From Thermoleophilia bacterium (GTDB taxonomy: Bacteria > Actinomycetota > Thermoleophilia > RBG-16-64-13), in the NCBI GenBank assembly GCA_027493445.1, contig JAOSKU010000001.1:1942822-2006821 (forward strand): a stretch of 64,000 nucleotides of DNA, in the 5' to 3' direction. Numbering within the stretch: position 1 is the first letter of the stretch; each line of letters opens with the position of its first letter. Below the pieces are notes generated by a model. It saw only the letters and a program-made list of their open reading frames with translations. It had not been told where the DNA came from and did no database searches. The position numbers were made by a program, and so were the translations under genes. Shown here piece by piece: positions 17,202 to 26,445 of this stretch.

Positions 17202-18530
17202 ATGCAAGAAGATCTGAGGGGTTTCATCGAAAAGCTAGAGAAGGCCGACCTGCTCCAACGCATTCCGCGCGCGGTCGACCCCCGCTTCGAACTGTCCGCC
17301 GTCTCCAAGAAAGTGGAGCGGCTCGGCAAGGCGCTCGTCTTCGAGCAGGTCAAGGGCTACGACCTGCCCGTGGTGACGAACGTCTTCGGCTCGCGCACCA
17401 TGCTGGCCATGATCTTCGACACCACGCCCGAGGATGTGGTGCGGGAGTTCATGAAGCGCAGCGAGGCGCGCATCGACCCGGTGATCGTCGATGGAGGGCC
17501 CTGCAAGGAGGTGGTCAAGCTCGGTTCCGACGCGACCATCGATGAGCTCCCCCTGGTCACCCACTGCGAGAAGGACGCCGGCCCTTACGTCACGGCGGGC
17601 ATCATCGTGGCCAAGGATCCGGAGACCGGACGCCGCAACGTCTCCATCAACCGGATGATGTACAAGGACGCCCAGACCCTGGCCTGCCGGATGATGCCGC
17701 CCCAGCACCTGGGCATCATCCAGGGCAAGGCCGAGGCGCGGGACATGCCGCTCGAGATCGCCGTGTGCGTGGGCAACCACCCGCTCGAGAACCTGGTGGC
17801 CTCGACCACCTTGGCTTACGGCGACGACGAGTTGACGCTGGCCGGAGCCCTGCGCCGCCGGCCCCTCGAGCTGGTGAGGTGCGAGACCGTGGACCTAGAG
17901 GTGCCGGCCACCTCCGAGATCGTGATCGAGGGCGAGATCCTGGCGAACGTCCGCGAGCCGGAGGGGCCTTTCGGCGATCTGATGCAGTACTACGTGCCCA
18001 TCATGGACAACCACGTCTTCCGCCTGAAGGCCATCACGCACCGCGCGCACCCCATGTGGCAGACCATCCAGGCCAGCTCCCTGGAGGATGTGCACCTGCT
18101 GGCCCTGTCCCGCGAGGCCAAGTTGATGCGGGCCGTCGAGCAGAGCGGGGCAAAGGTCAAGGCCGTGAGCCTGGTTCCCACCATCATGAGCGCCGCCATC
18201 TCCATCGAGAAGCAGTTCGAAGGAGAACCCAAGAACGTGGCCGCGGCCGCTTTCGGAGCGTACTCCTGGCTCAAGTACTGCGTGGTGGTGGACCACGACG
18301 TCGATGTCTTCGACGTCGGCGACGTCTGGTGGGCCATGGCCACCCGAAGCGACGTGGGCAGAGGGCTCCTGCGGATGCCCGACGCACTGGGTTTCCCCCG
18401 AGACCTCTTCCACATCCACCAAGCCAAGCTGGGCATCGACGCCACCGCGCCCCTGAACCAGTGGCAGGAGTTCGAGCGCAAGCGGGTGCCCGGCTCCGAC
18501 ACCCTCGACCTCCAAGACTACCTGGGCTGA
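17202..18530 (+). CDS. UbiD-family decarboxylase 2
   Basis: 442 residues, intact. The UbiD core is present: Asn/Arg of NVSINR, Glu of DDELTLAG, and EGPFGD, where the second acidic residue is Asp instead of the Glu seen in its neighbour. The C-terminal VVVDHDVDVFD and LGIDATAP segments are also typical. It lies 31 bp after the first UbiD with RBS GGAAGGAG. The pair could form one hetero-oligomer or act on two substrates; the E-to-D change suggests different chemistry or tuning, which is inference. Confidence 0.88.
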   Translation: MQEDLRGFIEKLEKADLLQRIPRAVDPRFELSAVSKKVERLGKALVFEQVKGYDLPVVTNVFGSRTMLAMIFDTTPEDVVREFMKRSEARIDPVIVDGGPCKEVVKLGSDATIDELPLVTHCEKDAGPYVTAGIIVAKDPETGRRNVSINRMMYKDAQTLACRMMPPQHLGIIQGKAEARDMPLEIAVCVGNHPLENLVASTTLAYGDDELTLAGALRRRPLELVRCETVDLEVPATSEIVIEGEILANVREPEGPFGDLMQYYVPIMDNHVFRLKAITHRAHPMWQTIQASSLEDVHLLALSREAKLMRAVEQSGAKVKAVSLVPTIMSAAISIEKQFEGEPKNVAAAAFGAYSWLKYCVVVDHDVDVFDVGDVWWAMATRSDVGRGLLRMPDALGFPRDLFHIHQAKLGIDATAPLNQWQEFERKRVPGSDTLDLQDYLG

Positions 18531-18577
18531 CCAGAGCACCATGACCCGGCTACCGCGCTTGAGGGGGAGACGACACG

Positions 18578-19693
18578 ATGCTGACTGAGGAAGAACTCCA
18601 GACCGTAGGCGAGATCCTGGACCGGCTCCTGAGCGTGCCCGTGTACACGGGCTCCTCCCTGTCACGCCGGCCGGGACTGCTGGAGCTCTACGACGCGGCC
18701 CGCCAGAAGTTCGGGCAGCCGCTCACCTATCTGGCCGCCGAGAAGCTGGCCGCCGCTCTGGAGCCGGGCGACCGCGTGATCATCGCCACGGGCTTCATCG
18801 TGCCTCCGTGGCTGCGCCCCGAGAACGACGGGCCGGTAGGCGCCGTGAACCTGGCCCGCACCCTCAATCTGGCCTTCGACGCGGTGAGCGTAATCACCGG
18901 CGAGGCCCTGACGGTGGAGCTCATGCCGCCGCTGTGCGAGGCGGGCGGACTGGCGGTGGCCGACTACGGGGGGGCGACTCAGCTGTACCGGCGCGTGGCG
19001 CTGGAGCCTTTCACCGTGGATGCCGGCAAGGCCGAGGCCCAAGCCGAGGAGATGCTCGATCGCATCCGGCCCAAAGCGATCATCACCATCGAGAAGGCCT
19101 CGGCCAACGACGTCGGTGTGTATCACAGCGGCGTGGGCTACGACATCAGCAACCTGTCCGCCAAGGTAGACGTGCTGGTGAGCAGGGCCCGGGAGCGCGG
19201 CATCCTGACCATCGGCATCGGAGACGGGGGGAACGAGATCGGCATGGGCTGCATCAAGGAGGCCGTCCAGCGGGTGGTGCCCACCGGCGGTTCGTGCGGC
19301 TGCCCCTGCGGGCGGGGGACGGCCTCCGGCACCGAGACCGACGTGCTGGTCTGCGTCATGGTCTCCAACTGGGGAGCCACGGCCATCGCCGCCAATCTGG
19401 CCGCCCGCCTGGGGCGGATGGAGGTCCTGCACGACCGCCACATGGAAAGCAAGCTCCTGGAGGCGGCGGGCTCGGCCGGCTTCATCGACCCGGCCGCCGG
19501 CCTGGGCTACTCCTCCGGCGACGCCATCGACAGGGACGTCCATCTGGCCATGGTGGACATCATGAACTTCATCGTGAGGTCTCGGATCCAGGACAGCTAC
19601 TACATCCAGAAGTACCGCTGGTATTCGGTCGAGCGGCGCGATCAGATCCAGGACCTCATCGCACGCTGGCGAGAGTTCCGCCCAGAGGGTTGA
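18578..19693 (+). CDS. DUF4392 (D-glutamate cyclase-like C-terminal domain) protein
   Basis: A 371-residue protein with the DUF4392 pattern: VIIATGF near residue 68, VELMPPL, ITIEKASANDVGVYHS, and the hallmark GIGDGGNEIGMG near residues 210-222. This domain occurs in mammalian D-glutamate cyclase, which interconverts 5-oxo-D-proline and D-glutamate, so a lactam-hydrolase or cyclase role is possible. A CGCPCGRG segment near residue 245 could bind metal. RBS GAGGGGGAG. It sits between the UbiD pair and the flavoprotein. Confidence 0.8.
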   Translation: MLTEEELQTVGEILDRLLSVPVYTGSSLSRRPGLLELYDAARQKFGQPLTYLAAEKLAAALEPGDRVIIATGFIVPPWLRPENDGPVGAVNLARTLNLAFDAVSVITGEALTVELMPPLCEAGGLAVADYGGATQLYRRVALEPFTVDAGKAEAQAEEMLDRIRPKAIITIEKASANDVGVYHSGVGYDISNLSAKVDVLVSRARERGILTIGIGDGGNEIGMGCIKEAVQRVVPTGGSCGCPCGRGTASGTETDVLVCVMVSNWGATAIAANLAARLGRMEVLHDRHMESKLLEAAGSAGFIDPAAGLGYSSGDAIDRDVHLAMVDIMNFIVRSRIQDSYYIQKYRWYSVERRDQIQDLIARWREFRPEG

Positions 19694-19706
19694 AAGGAGG
19701 GAACTT

Positions 19707-21481
19707 ATGATGGTGAGTGCGGAAGCTTTGCCTCGTCTGGAGACCGACCTGCTCGTGGTGGGCAGCGAGGGAGCCGGAGCCCGGGCTGCGATCGCGGCCG
19801 ACGACGCCGGCGCCCGGGTGATCATGGCGAGCAAAGGCCTGTTCGGCAAGAGCGGGGTGACGCTCATGGCGCCCTTCTCCTGCTGCGCTGCCTTCGGTCA
19901 TGCCGATCCCCGAGACAACCCCTGGGAGCATTTCAAGGACACGGTCAAGGGGGCCACTGGCTGAGCAACCAGAAGGTCGTGTACGCCTACACCCGCAACG
20001 CGCCGCGCGCCATGCTCGCCCTGGAAAGCTACGGCGCCAAGTTCAACAAGACCGAAGACGGCACGTTCGAGCAGGTCTTGATGCCGGGCCACACTTACCC
20101 GCGGGCCATCCATTACCACTTCCGCACGGGCAGCCAGTTCAAGAAGGGGTTGACCGCAGAGGTGGGGCGCCGGCCGAACATCACGGTGAAAGAGGACTTC
20201 TTCGTCGTCGATGTGTTCGTCGACGGCGGGAAGGTCGCTGGGGCGCTGGCCCTAGACATCTGCAGCGGGAAGTTCGTGGTGGTGGACAGCTCCGCGGTGG
20301 TATTCGCCACCGGAGGGGCCATGGAGCTCTTCCATCCCCACTGCGACGCCTCGAACGACCTCACCGGCGACGGGCACGCGGCCGCCCTGCGGGCGGGCGC
20401 CGAGCTGGCCGACGTGGAGTTCATGCAATTCTTCCCCACCGGGATGGTGTGGCCGCCGGCCCTGAACGGCGTCATCTGGATCGGCGAGCTCCGCTACCAC
20501 TGCGGGGGCTGGCTCTACAACAAGTACGGCGAGCGCTTCATGGCCAAGTACGATCCGGCCCGCATGGAGCTCTCCACCAGGGACATGACCTCCCGGGCTA
20601 TCGTCACCGAGATCCTCGAAGGGCGCGGCTCGCCCCACGGAGGCGTCTGGCTAAGCGTCACCCATCTGGGACGCAACCAGATCCAGGCCTTCATCGACGA
20701 GACCTTCCCCAACTTCTCCTTCCGCGGATACAACCTGCTCGAGGCCGGAGTGGACGTGCGTGAGGACGCGATCGAGATCGCGCCCGTCTCGCACTTCTAC
20801 ATGGGCGGGGTGCGCTGCGACGCGGACTGCGCGACGGCTGTCCGCGGTCTCTACGTTGCCGGCGAGGTGACCGCCGGCGTGAACGGCGCCAACAGAATCG
20901 AGGGCAACGCCCTCTCCGAGACCCAGGTGCAGGGAACCATCGCGGGCGGGCGGGCGGCCCGCTACGCGGCCGGAGCCGGGACCGCAAAGGTGGACGAAGC
21001 CCAGGCCCGAAGAGAGGTAGGAACGTACAGCGCGATGATCGAGCGGACCGAGGGCCCCAATCAACTTGCTCTCCGCACCGAGGCCCAGGACATCATGTGG
21101 AGGCACGTGGGCGTCGTCCGCAACGGGGAGGGCTTGGAGAAGGCCGTCGCCCGGCTGGCCTCGCTCCGAGGGCAGGCGGAGGGCATCTGCGTGCGCTGCA
21201 AGGTGGCCCAGGCCAACAGGGAGCTCGTCGAGGCCATCGAGACAAGAAACCTCCTCGTCATGGCCGAGTCGATGGCCAAGGCCGCTCTGGCCCGCGAGGA
21301 GACGCGAGGATCCCATTACCGGCGCGACTGCGCCAACGAAGACGATCCCCGCTGGTTGGTGAACTCGATCGTGACCCTGGCGGATTCCGAGATCGCGCTG
21401 CGGCACGAGCCCGTCGATTTCTGCTACCTCTCCCCCGAGGGCGCGGAGACACCACCGGCGGACGCCCGGGAGGCCCTGTAG
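19707..21481 (+). CDS. Fumarate reductase/succinate dehydrogenase-type flavoprotein (apparent frameshift)
   Basis: The first frame stops at 19964, and the second carries on to 21481. Adding one G to the G5 run at 19949-19953 joins them into 591 residues. N-terminal DLLVVGSEGAGARAA binds FAD; VFATGG, THLGRN-type, VSHFYMGGV and NRIEGNAL follow the SdhA/FrdA order; RGSHYRRD is the family's C-terminal block. RBS AAGGAGGG. Together with the next gene it probably reduces or oxidises a C=C bond of a pathway intermediate. No membrane anchor subunit is present, so it is likely soluble. Confidence 0.85.
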
Positions 21482-21524
21482 CGAGAAAGCGCCCACGGAT
21501 GCGCGGATAGGAGACGATGCGGCT

Positions 21525-21866
21525 ATGAATGAAGATCTGGGCACGGTCAAGATCTATCGGTACAACCCCGCCGTTGACGTGGAGCCTCGCTTCGACGTGT
21601 TCGAGGACGTGCCCTACGTGGGTCGCACGGTCATGGACGTGCTCCGGGACCTCTACGAGAGGCGGGACACCTCGCTGGCCTTCCGCTGCTCCTGCCGGGC
21701 CGGTTTGTGCACGGCCTGCCGGATGCGCATCAACGGCAGGGCGGCCATGGCCTGCATGCGGCTGGCTGAAAGAGACATGGTCATCGAGCCCCCTTCGACC
21801 GGTGCGATCATCAAGGATCTCATGACCACCCTCAGCGGTTCGAGCACCGATGAAGGGACGGCGTGA
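21525..21866 (+). CDS. [2Fe-2S] subunit resembling only the N-terminal domain of SdhB/FrdB
   Basis: A 113-residue protein with FRCSCRAGLCTACRMRINGR and a later Cys in MACMRL, the plant-ferredoxin-type cluster motif of succinate dehydrogenase iron-sulfur subunits. The C-terminal domain that holds the 4Fe-4S and 3Fe-4S clusters is absent, and the protein ends naturally with a stop overlapping the next start. It is probably the electron shuttle of the adjacent flavoprotein. RBS AGGAGA. Confidence 0.82.
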   Translation: MNEDLGTVKIYRYNPAVDVEPRFDVFEDVPYVGRTVMDVLRDLYERRDTSLAFRCSCRAGLCTACRMRINGRAAMACMRLAERDMVIEPPSTGAIIKDLMTTLSGSSTDEGTA

Positions 21867-22579
21867 TGTACGGCTGGCGAGCGCGTATAGGGCTGATCCT
21901 CCCTTCGCTGAACGTCACCATGGAACCCGAGTTCTACCGCATGATTCCGGAGGGGATCTCGGTGCACACCACCCGGGTGCTCCTGGAGGAAGGGCGCCCC
22001 GACAAGCTGGAGAAGATGGCCGACGACAGCGCTGCGGCCGCCAGGCTCCTGGCCACCTGCGACGTCGACGGCATCATGTACGGCTGCACCAGCGGCAGCC
22101 TGATCAAGGGCGTGGGCTGGGACCTCGAGATCGTCAAGATGATCGAAGATGCCACCGGCATCCCCACCTCCACGACCTCGACCGGCGTCATCGAGGCCTT
22201 CAGGGAGCTGGGGGTGACGAAGGTGGCGGTGGCCACGCCGTACATCCAACCGGTGAACGACCTGGAGAAGGAGTTCTTCGAGGGTCACGGCGTGAAGGTG
22301 GTCAACATCGAAGGCCTCGGCTATACCAAAGGCGGCGACCTGCACAGCGTCCCCCGGGGGACCGCGTACTCCTTCGGCAAGAAGGTCGACCGGCCGGAAG
22401 CGGAGTGCGTGTTCGTCAGCTGCACCGACTTCCATGCCATCCACGAGCTCGACGCCCTCGAGCGCGACACGGGCAAGCCGGCCATGTGCAGCAACACGGC
22501 CTCGCTGTGGGCCATCTTCAAGAAGCTGGGCATCAGGGAGCCGATCGAGGGCTACGGAGAGATCCTGCACCGTCTCTAG
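21866..22579 (+). CDS. Maleate isomerase/Asp-Glu racemase superfamily enzyme
   Basis: A 237-residue cytosolic enzyme. The N-terminal IGLILPSLNVTMEPEF block matches maleate cis-trans isomerase and arylmalonate decarboxylase relatives. The two catalytic Cys positions are in MYGCTSGSLIKG and VSCTDFHA. Maleate to fumarate isomerisation is the best guess, and it would suit a pathway ending in a C4 diacid; racemase or decarboxylase activity is also possible. Its ATG overlaps the previous TGA (TGATG); a GTG at 21863 could also serve. The stop lies directly before repeat copy 2. Confidence 0.8.
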   Translation: MYGWRARIGLILPSLNVTMEPEFYRMIPEGISVHTTRVLLEEGRPDKLEKMADDSAAAARLLATCDVDGIMYGCTSGSLIKGVGWDLEIVKMIEDATGIPTSTTSTGVIEAFRELGVTKVAVATPYIQPVNDLEKEFFEGHGVKVVNIEGLGYTKGGDLHSVPRGTAYSFGKKVDRPEAECVFVSCTDFHAIHELDALERDTGKPAMCSNTASLWAIFKKLGIREPIEGYGEILHRL

Positions 22580-22580
22580 G

Positions 22581-22739
22581 AGGCTGTTGAAGATCGAAGC
22601 CTTGGCCCCCAGAACGCACTGGACGGCGCGATGCGGCGTCCTCGGTCGCGCCCGTAGCGCTGCTACGAGCGCTCCCTGCGTCCTTGTCTCGCACTCGCCC
22701 ATCGCGCCCTGGCGGCGAAGCGTCATTCTTCAACAGCCT
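22581..22739. repeat. Dispersed intergenic repeat, copy 2 (full-length, 159 bp, MITE-like)
   Basis: Perfect 13-bp terminal inverted repeats: AGGCTGTTGAAGA (22581-22593) and its complement (22727-22739). CTAGG occurs just outside both ends (22576-22580 and 22741-22745), like a short target duplication. The centre has the hairpin GTAGC-GCT-GCTAC and the blocks CCTCGGTCGCGCC and GCTCCCTGCGTCCTTG shared with other copies. No coding potential. It separates the maleate-isomerase-like gene from the molybdenum-hydroxylase genes. Confidence 0.85.
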
Positions 22740-22792
22740 GCTAGGCGGCGCCGGGAACCGAGGGGCACGCAATTGCAGAGAAGACGCCGGCC

Positions 22793-23683
22793 ATGAGCCT
22801 CATCTACCAGCGGGTGACCGAGCGGGCGCAGGCGCTCGAGGTCCTGGAGGATCGAGGGGCGGCGGCCGTACCCCTGGCCGGCGGGACGGACGTGATGCCC
22901 GGCATCCGGGCGGGTCGCTACCCGGAGGGCGTGATCGTGGACATCACCCGGGTCGACGAGCTCCGGGAGATGAGCCTCTCCGGCGGCAGCGCCGTGATAG
23001 GCAGCCTCGTGACCGCCGCGGAGCTCGCTCGTTCTCCCCAGGTGGACGAGGCGCTGCCTTCCCTGGCGGCCGCCGCCCGCTCCCTGGGCAGCCCGCAGGT
23101 GCGCGCTCGGGCCACGGTGGGCGGCAATGTGGCCAACGCTTCGCCCGCGGCCGACCTGCTGGTGGCCCTCACCGCGCTCGAGGCCGGCGTGTCTTTGGCC
23201 TCCCACAGGGGAGAACGCACCTTGCCGATCGATACGTTCATGTTGGCGCCGGGACTCACCCGGCGGGCCCCCGACGAGCTGATCCTGGGGTTCCGGATAC
23301 CGTTGCGGGATGGAGCCCGCACGGCCTTCACGAAGGTGGGCCTGCGCCGAGCCCTGGCCTGCGCCCTGGTCAACCTGGCGATGACCGTCATGCCTTCTCC
23401 AGACGGCCGGAGCTGCACCGAAGCGAGCATCGCCCTGGGGGCGGTGGCGCCCACATGCTTGCGGGCCCGGCGGGCCGAGAGGCTCCTGGTAGGCCGGGAG
23501 GTCGATGCCGAGCTCGTCTCGGCCGTAGCCCGGGCGGCCGCCGAGGAGACCGCTCCTCTCAGCGACATCCGTGGCTCGGCCGCCTACCGGCGCCATCTGG
23601 TGAGCGTGCATGTGGAGAGGGCGCTGCTGGAGCTGTTCCCCTCGCACGGAAGCGCCTCGACCAACGGGAGAGGGGAGGTCTGA
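22793..23683 (+). CDS. Molybdenum hydroxylase (xanthine dehydrogenase family) FAD-binding subunit
   Basis: 296 residues, CoxM/XdhB type. VPLAGGTDVMPGIRAGRYP near residues 26-44 and ATVGGNVANASPAADLLVAL near 104-123 are the FAD-binding loops, and VGLRRALACALVN belongs to the C-terminal domain. It passes electrons from the iron-sulfur subunit to the acceptor. Its stop abuts the ATG of the [2Fe-2S] subunit gene. Ribosome site weak. Confidence 0.9.
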   Translation: MSLIYQRVTERAQALEVLEDRGAAAVPLAGGTDVMPGIRAGRYPEGVIVDITRVDELREMSLSGGSAVIGSLVTAAELARSPQVDEALPSLAAAARSLGSPQVRARATVGGNVANASPAADLLVALTALEAGVSLASHRGERTLPIDTFMLAPGLTRRAPDELILGFRIPLRDGARTAFTKVGLRRALACALVNLAMTVMPSPDGRSCTEASIALGAVAPTCLRARRAERLLVGREVDAELVSAVARAAAEETAPLSDIRGSAAYRRHLVSVHVERALLELFPSHGSASTNGRGEV

Positions 23684-24163
23684 ATGGCCGTGATCGTAAG
23701 CCTCATCGTCAACGGACAACCGCGGACGGCCGAGGTCGGGCCCACGGATACACTCCTCGACCTGCTTCGCGACCGCTTCGACCTGACCGGAGCGAAACGG
23801 GGCTGCGAGAAGGGAGACTGCGGGGCCTGCACGGTCATCATGGACGGCCAGGCCGTATGCTCCTGTCTGGTGCCGGCCCCGCAGGCGGAGGGGGCGCGCA
23901 TCCTGACCATCGAAGGCTTCGCCGAGACGGAGGAGATGGCCGCCTACGAGCGGGCCTTTCTGGCCGCCGGGGCGGTGCAGTGCGGCTACTGCACCCCGGG
24001 CATGGTCCTGAGTGTGAAGGCGCTCCTGGACTTCACTCCCCGCCCGACCAGGCGGCAGATCGAAGAGGGCATCTCGGGCAATCTCTGTCGATGCACGGGC
24101 TACCGGCAGATCGTCGAGGCTGTGGAGCTGATAACGGACGACGCGGAGGGGGTTCCGCGGTGA
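23684..24163 (+). CDS. Molybdenum hydroxylase [2Fe-2S] subunit
   Basis: 159 residues, CoxS/XdhC type. The first cluster is bound by CEKGDCGACTVIMDG with a later Cys, and the second by the CGYCTPG and CRCTGY motifs. It moves electrons from the molybdenum centre to the FAD subunit. Its TGA overlaps the GTG start of the large subunit, so stoichiometric translation is likely. Confidence 0.93.
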   Translation: MAVIVSLIVNGQPRTAEVGPTDTLLDLLRDRFDLTGAKRGCEKGDCGACTVIMDGQAVCSCLVPAPQAEGARILTIEGFAETEEMAAYERAFLAAGAVQCGYCTPGMVLSVKALLDFTPRPTRRQIEEGISGNLCRCTGYRQIVEAVELITDDAEGVPR

Positions 24164-26445
24164 ACGACTTCCGCAGCATCGGCCGCGCCTACGACCTCGA
24201 CGGTTCCCAGAAGCTGCGCGGGGCGGCCAAGTACGCCGGGGACCTCTCGGTGCCGGGCATGCTGCACGGGGTGACCCTGTTCGCCCCCGTGCCGCGCGCC
24301 CTCGTCAAGGCCATCGACGCCGGCCGGGCCCGCAAGATGCCCGGGGTGGTGGTGTTGACGGCGGACAACGTGAGTGGGTCGAACCGCTTCGGACCCGTCA
24401 AGCGCGACCAGCCGGTGCTGGTGGGGCCCGGCGAGGAGGCCCGCTTCGTGGGCGACGCCCTGGCCCTGGTGGCCGCCGAGAGCCCGGCCCTGGCCCGGGA
24501 GGCGCGGGACCGGATCGAGGTGGAGCTGGAGGAGCTGCCCGTGGTGAGCTCCATCGAGGAGGCTCTGCAGGGAGGGGCTCCAGCGGTGCACGCCGAGGTG
24601 CCCGACAACGTCTGCGCCCGCGGTGAAGTGACCATGGGCGACGTGGAGGCCGGTTTCGCCCAGGCCGCCGTGATCGTAGAGGAGACGGTGCGCACCCCCA
24701 GGCAAGAGCACGCCTACCTCGAGCCGGAGGCAGCCCTGGCCACCTTCGACGAGCGCGGGCGGGTGATCCTCTACTCCTGCGTGCAGGACCCCTACTACTT
24801 CGGCTACGATATCGCGCAGGCGGTGGGGCTGCCCGCCAACCGGCTGCGTGTGGTGGCCACCCCTTTGGGCGGGGGGTTCGGAGGCAAGGACGACATCACC
24901 CTGCAGGCCCACACGGTTCTTCTGGCCCTGCACTCGGGCAGGCCGGTGCGCATGGTGTACTCGCGCGAGGAGTCCATCCGCGCCCATCCCAAGCGCCACC
25001 CCATGGAGATCCGCCTCAAGGTGGGAGCGACCGAGAACGGTTTCCTCACCGCCCTGGAGGCCCAGGTTCTCACCGACGCCGGAGCCTACACCGGCCGCTC
25101 TCCCGTCGTGGTCACCGTCGCCCTCCACAGCCTCAGCGGGCCCTATGCCATCCCCAACCTGAAGTTGCAGGGTGTCTCGCTCTTCACCAACAACCTGGTG
25201 ACCGGCGCCTGCCGGGGCTACGGCCAGCCTCAGACGACGGCGGCCCGCGAGATCGTGCTCGACCTGCTCGGCGCTCGCCTGGGGATCGATCCGGTGAGAC
25301 TGCGGAAGGCGAACGCCGTCGGCCCGAACGCCCGCCCCGGTACCCCGCTGGCCAAGCTGGACAGCGAACCCAGCGCCCGCGAGGTCATCGACGCGGCTCT
25401 TGCCGAAGCCGGTGAACTCCGGCCGCCCGCTCCTGGGCGGCGCGCCGGGCGAGGGGTGGCCTGCGCCATGCCCCTTTTCGACATCGGCGCCCTGCCCTCC
25501 CTGGGCCTGGCGGGAGTGAGCGTGGGTGTCGAGGTGATGGTCGACGGCTCGATCATTGTGACCAGCTCGGCGGTGGACATGGGACAGGGCGTGCGCTCGG
25601 CCCTTGCCCTGATGGCCGCGGAGGAGCTGGGAGTCGACCCCGGGCAGGTGACGGTCCTCCTGGGCGACACCGACACCTGCCCCAAGTCGGGCCCCACCAC
25701 GGGATCCCGCCAGACCTACGTATCGGGAAACGCCCTGCTGGCCGCGGCCCGGGCGCTCAAGGAGCGGATGGCGACCGAGGCGGCCGAGCGGCTGGACGCC
25801 TCCCCCGATCAGCTCGAGTTCCGTGAGGGCGCCGTGCGCGTGCTGAGCGAGCCCCACCGCGCCCTGACCCTGGGCGACCTGGCCCGCCACTGCTACTACC
25901 ACGGCATCAATCTGCGCGAGGAGTCATGGTTCAAAGCCGGTCAGGCCATCATCGGGCACACCTTCGTGGCCACGGTGGCCGACGTAGAGGTCGACACGAC
26001 CACCGGAGACGTGCAGGTGCGCCGGTTGGTGACGGCCCACGATATCGGCCGGGCCATCAACCCCACCGCCGTACGAGGGCAGCTCATAGGCGGGAGCGTG
26101 CAGAGCCTGGGCTGGGCGCTCACGGAGGACCTGGCCCAGGAGGCCTGCCGGATCATGACTCCCAGCCTAAGCGAGTACATCGTGCCTACGGCGATGGACG
26201 TGCCCGAGGTGGAGGCGGTGTTGATCGAGAACCCGTACCCCAGCGGACCTTTCGGAGCCAAGGGCGTGGGCGAGCACGCCACCGTCACGACGGCGCCGGC
26301 TCTGCTGAACGCCATCTACAGCGCGACCGGGGTGATGGTGCGGGACTACCCGGCCACCCCCGAGAAGCTCGCCCGGGCCCTCGGGGCCTTCGACGAATCC
26401 GACGACCCGGAACGAAACACTCGGACAAAGGGAGACGGGCAATGA
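24160..26445 (+). CDS. Molybdenum hydroxylase molybdopterin-binding large subunit
   Basis: A 761-residue protein with GGGFGGKDD (residues ~240), ACRGYGQPQ, VDMGQGVRSAL and the C-terminal FGAKGVGEH, where the Glu is the catalytic base of the xanthine dehydrogenase family. These enzymes insert oxygen from water next to a ring nitrogen or into an aldehyde. Start GTG 24160 overlaps the previous stop; the long upstream extension of the frame covers the other subunits and is not real. It overlaps the next gene by four bases (ATGA). The substrate is not fixed by sequence; the neighbours favour an aromatic or N-heterocyclic acid. Confidence 0.92.
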   Translation: MNDFRSIGRAYDLDGSQKLRGAAKYAGDLSVPGMLHGVTLFAPVPRALVKAIDAGRARKMPGVVVLTADNVSGSNRFGPVKRDQPVLVGPGEEARFVGDALALVAAESPALAREARDRIEVELEELPVVSSIEEALQGGAPAVHAEVPDNVCARGEVTMGDVEAGFAQAAVIVEETVRTPRQEHAYLEPEAALATFDERGRVILYSCVQDPYYFGYDIAQAVGLPANRLRVVATPLGGGFGGKDDITLQAHTVLLALHSGRPVRMVYSREESIRAHPKRHPMEIRLKVGATENGFLTALEAQVLTDAGAYTGRSPVVVTVALHSLSGPYAIPNLKLQGVSLFTNNLVTGACRGYGQPQTTAAREIVLDLLGARLGIDPVRLRKANAVGPNARPGTPLAKLDSEPSAREVIDAALAEAGELRPPAPGRRAGRGVACAMPLFDIGALPSLGLAGVSVGVEVMVDGSIIVTSSAVDMGQGVRSALALMAAEELGVDPGQVTVLLGDTDTCPKSGPTTGSRQTYVSGNALLAAARALKERMATEAAERLDASPDQLEFREGAVRVLSEPHRALTLGDLARHCYYHGINLREESWFKAGQAIIGHTFVATVADVEVDTTTGDVQVRRLVTAHDIGRAINPTAVRGQLIGGSVQSLGWALTEDLAQEACRIMTPSLSEYIVPTAMDVPEVEAVLIENPYPSGPFGAKGVGEHATVTTAPALLNAIYSATGVMVRDYPATPEKLARALGAFDESDDPERNTRTKGDGQ

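Noticed and set aside
22684..24159. 5' extension of the molybdenum hydroxylase large-subunit frame to over 1,250 codons
   Set aside because: The extension covers the FAD and [2Fe-2S] subunit genes in another frame; the large subunit begins naturally at GTG 24160, overlapping the preceding stop.
24100..25902. 600-codon minus-strand open frame opposite the molybdenum hydroxylase large subunit
   Set aside because: Antisense shadow with His/Gly-rich composition and no recognisable motif.
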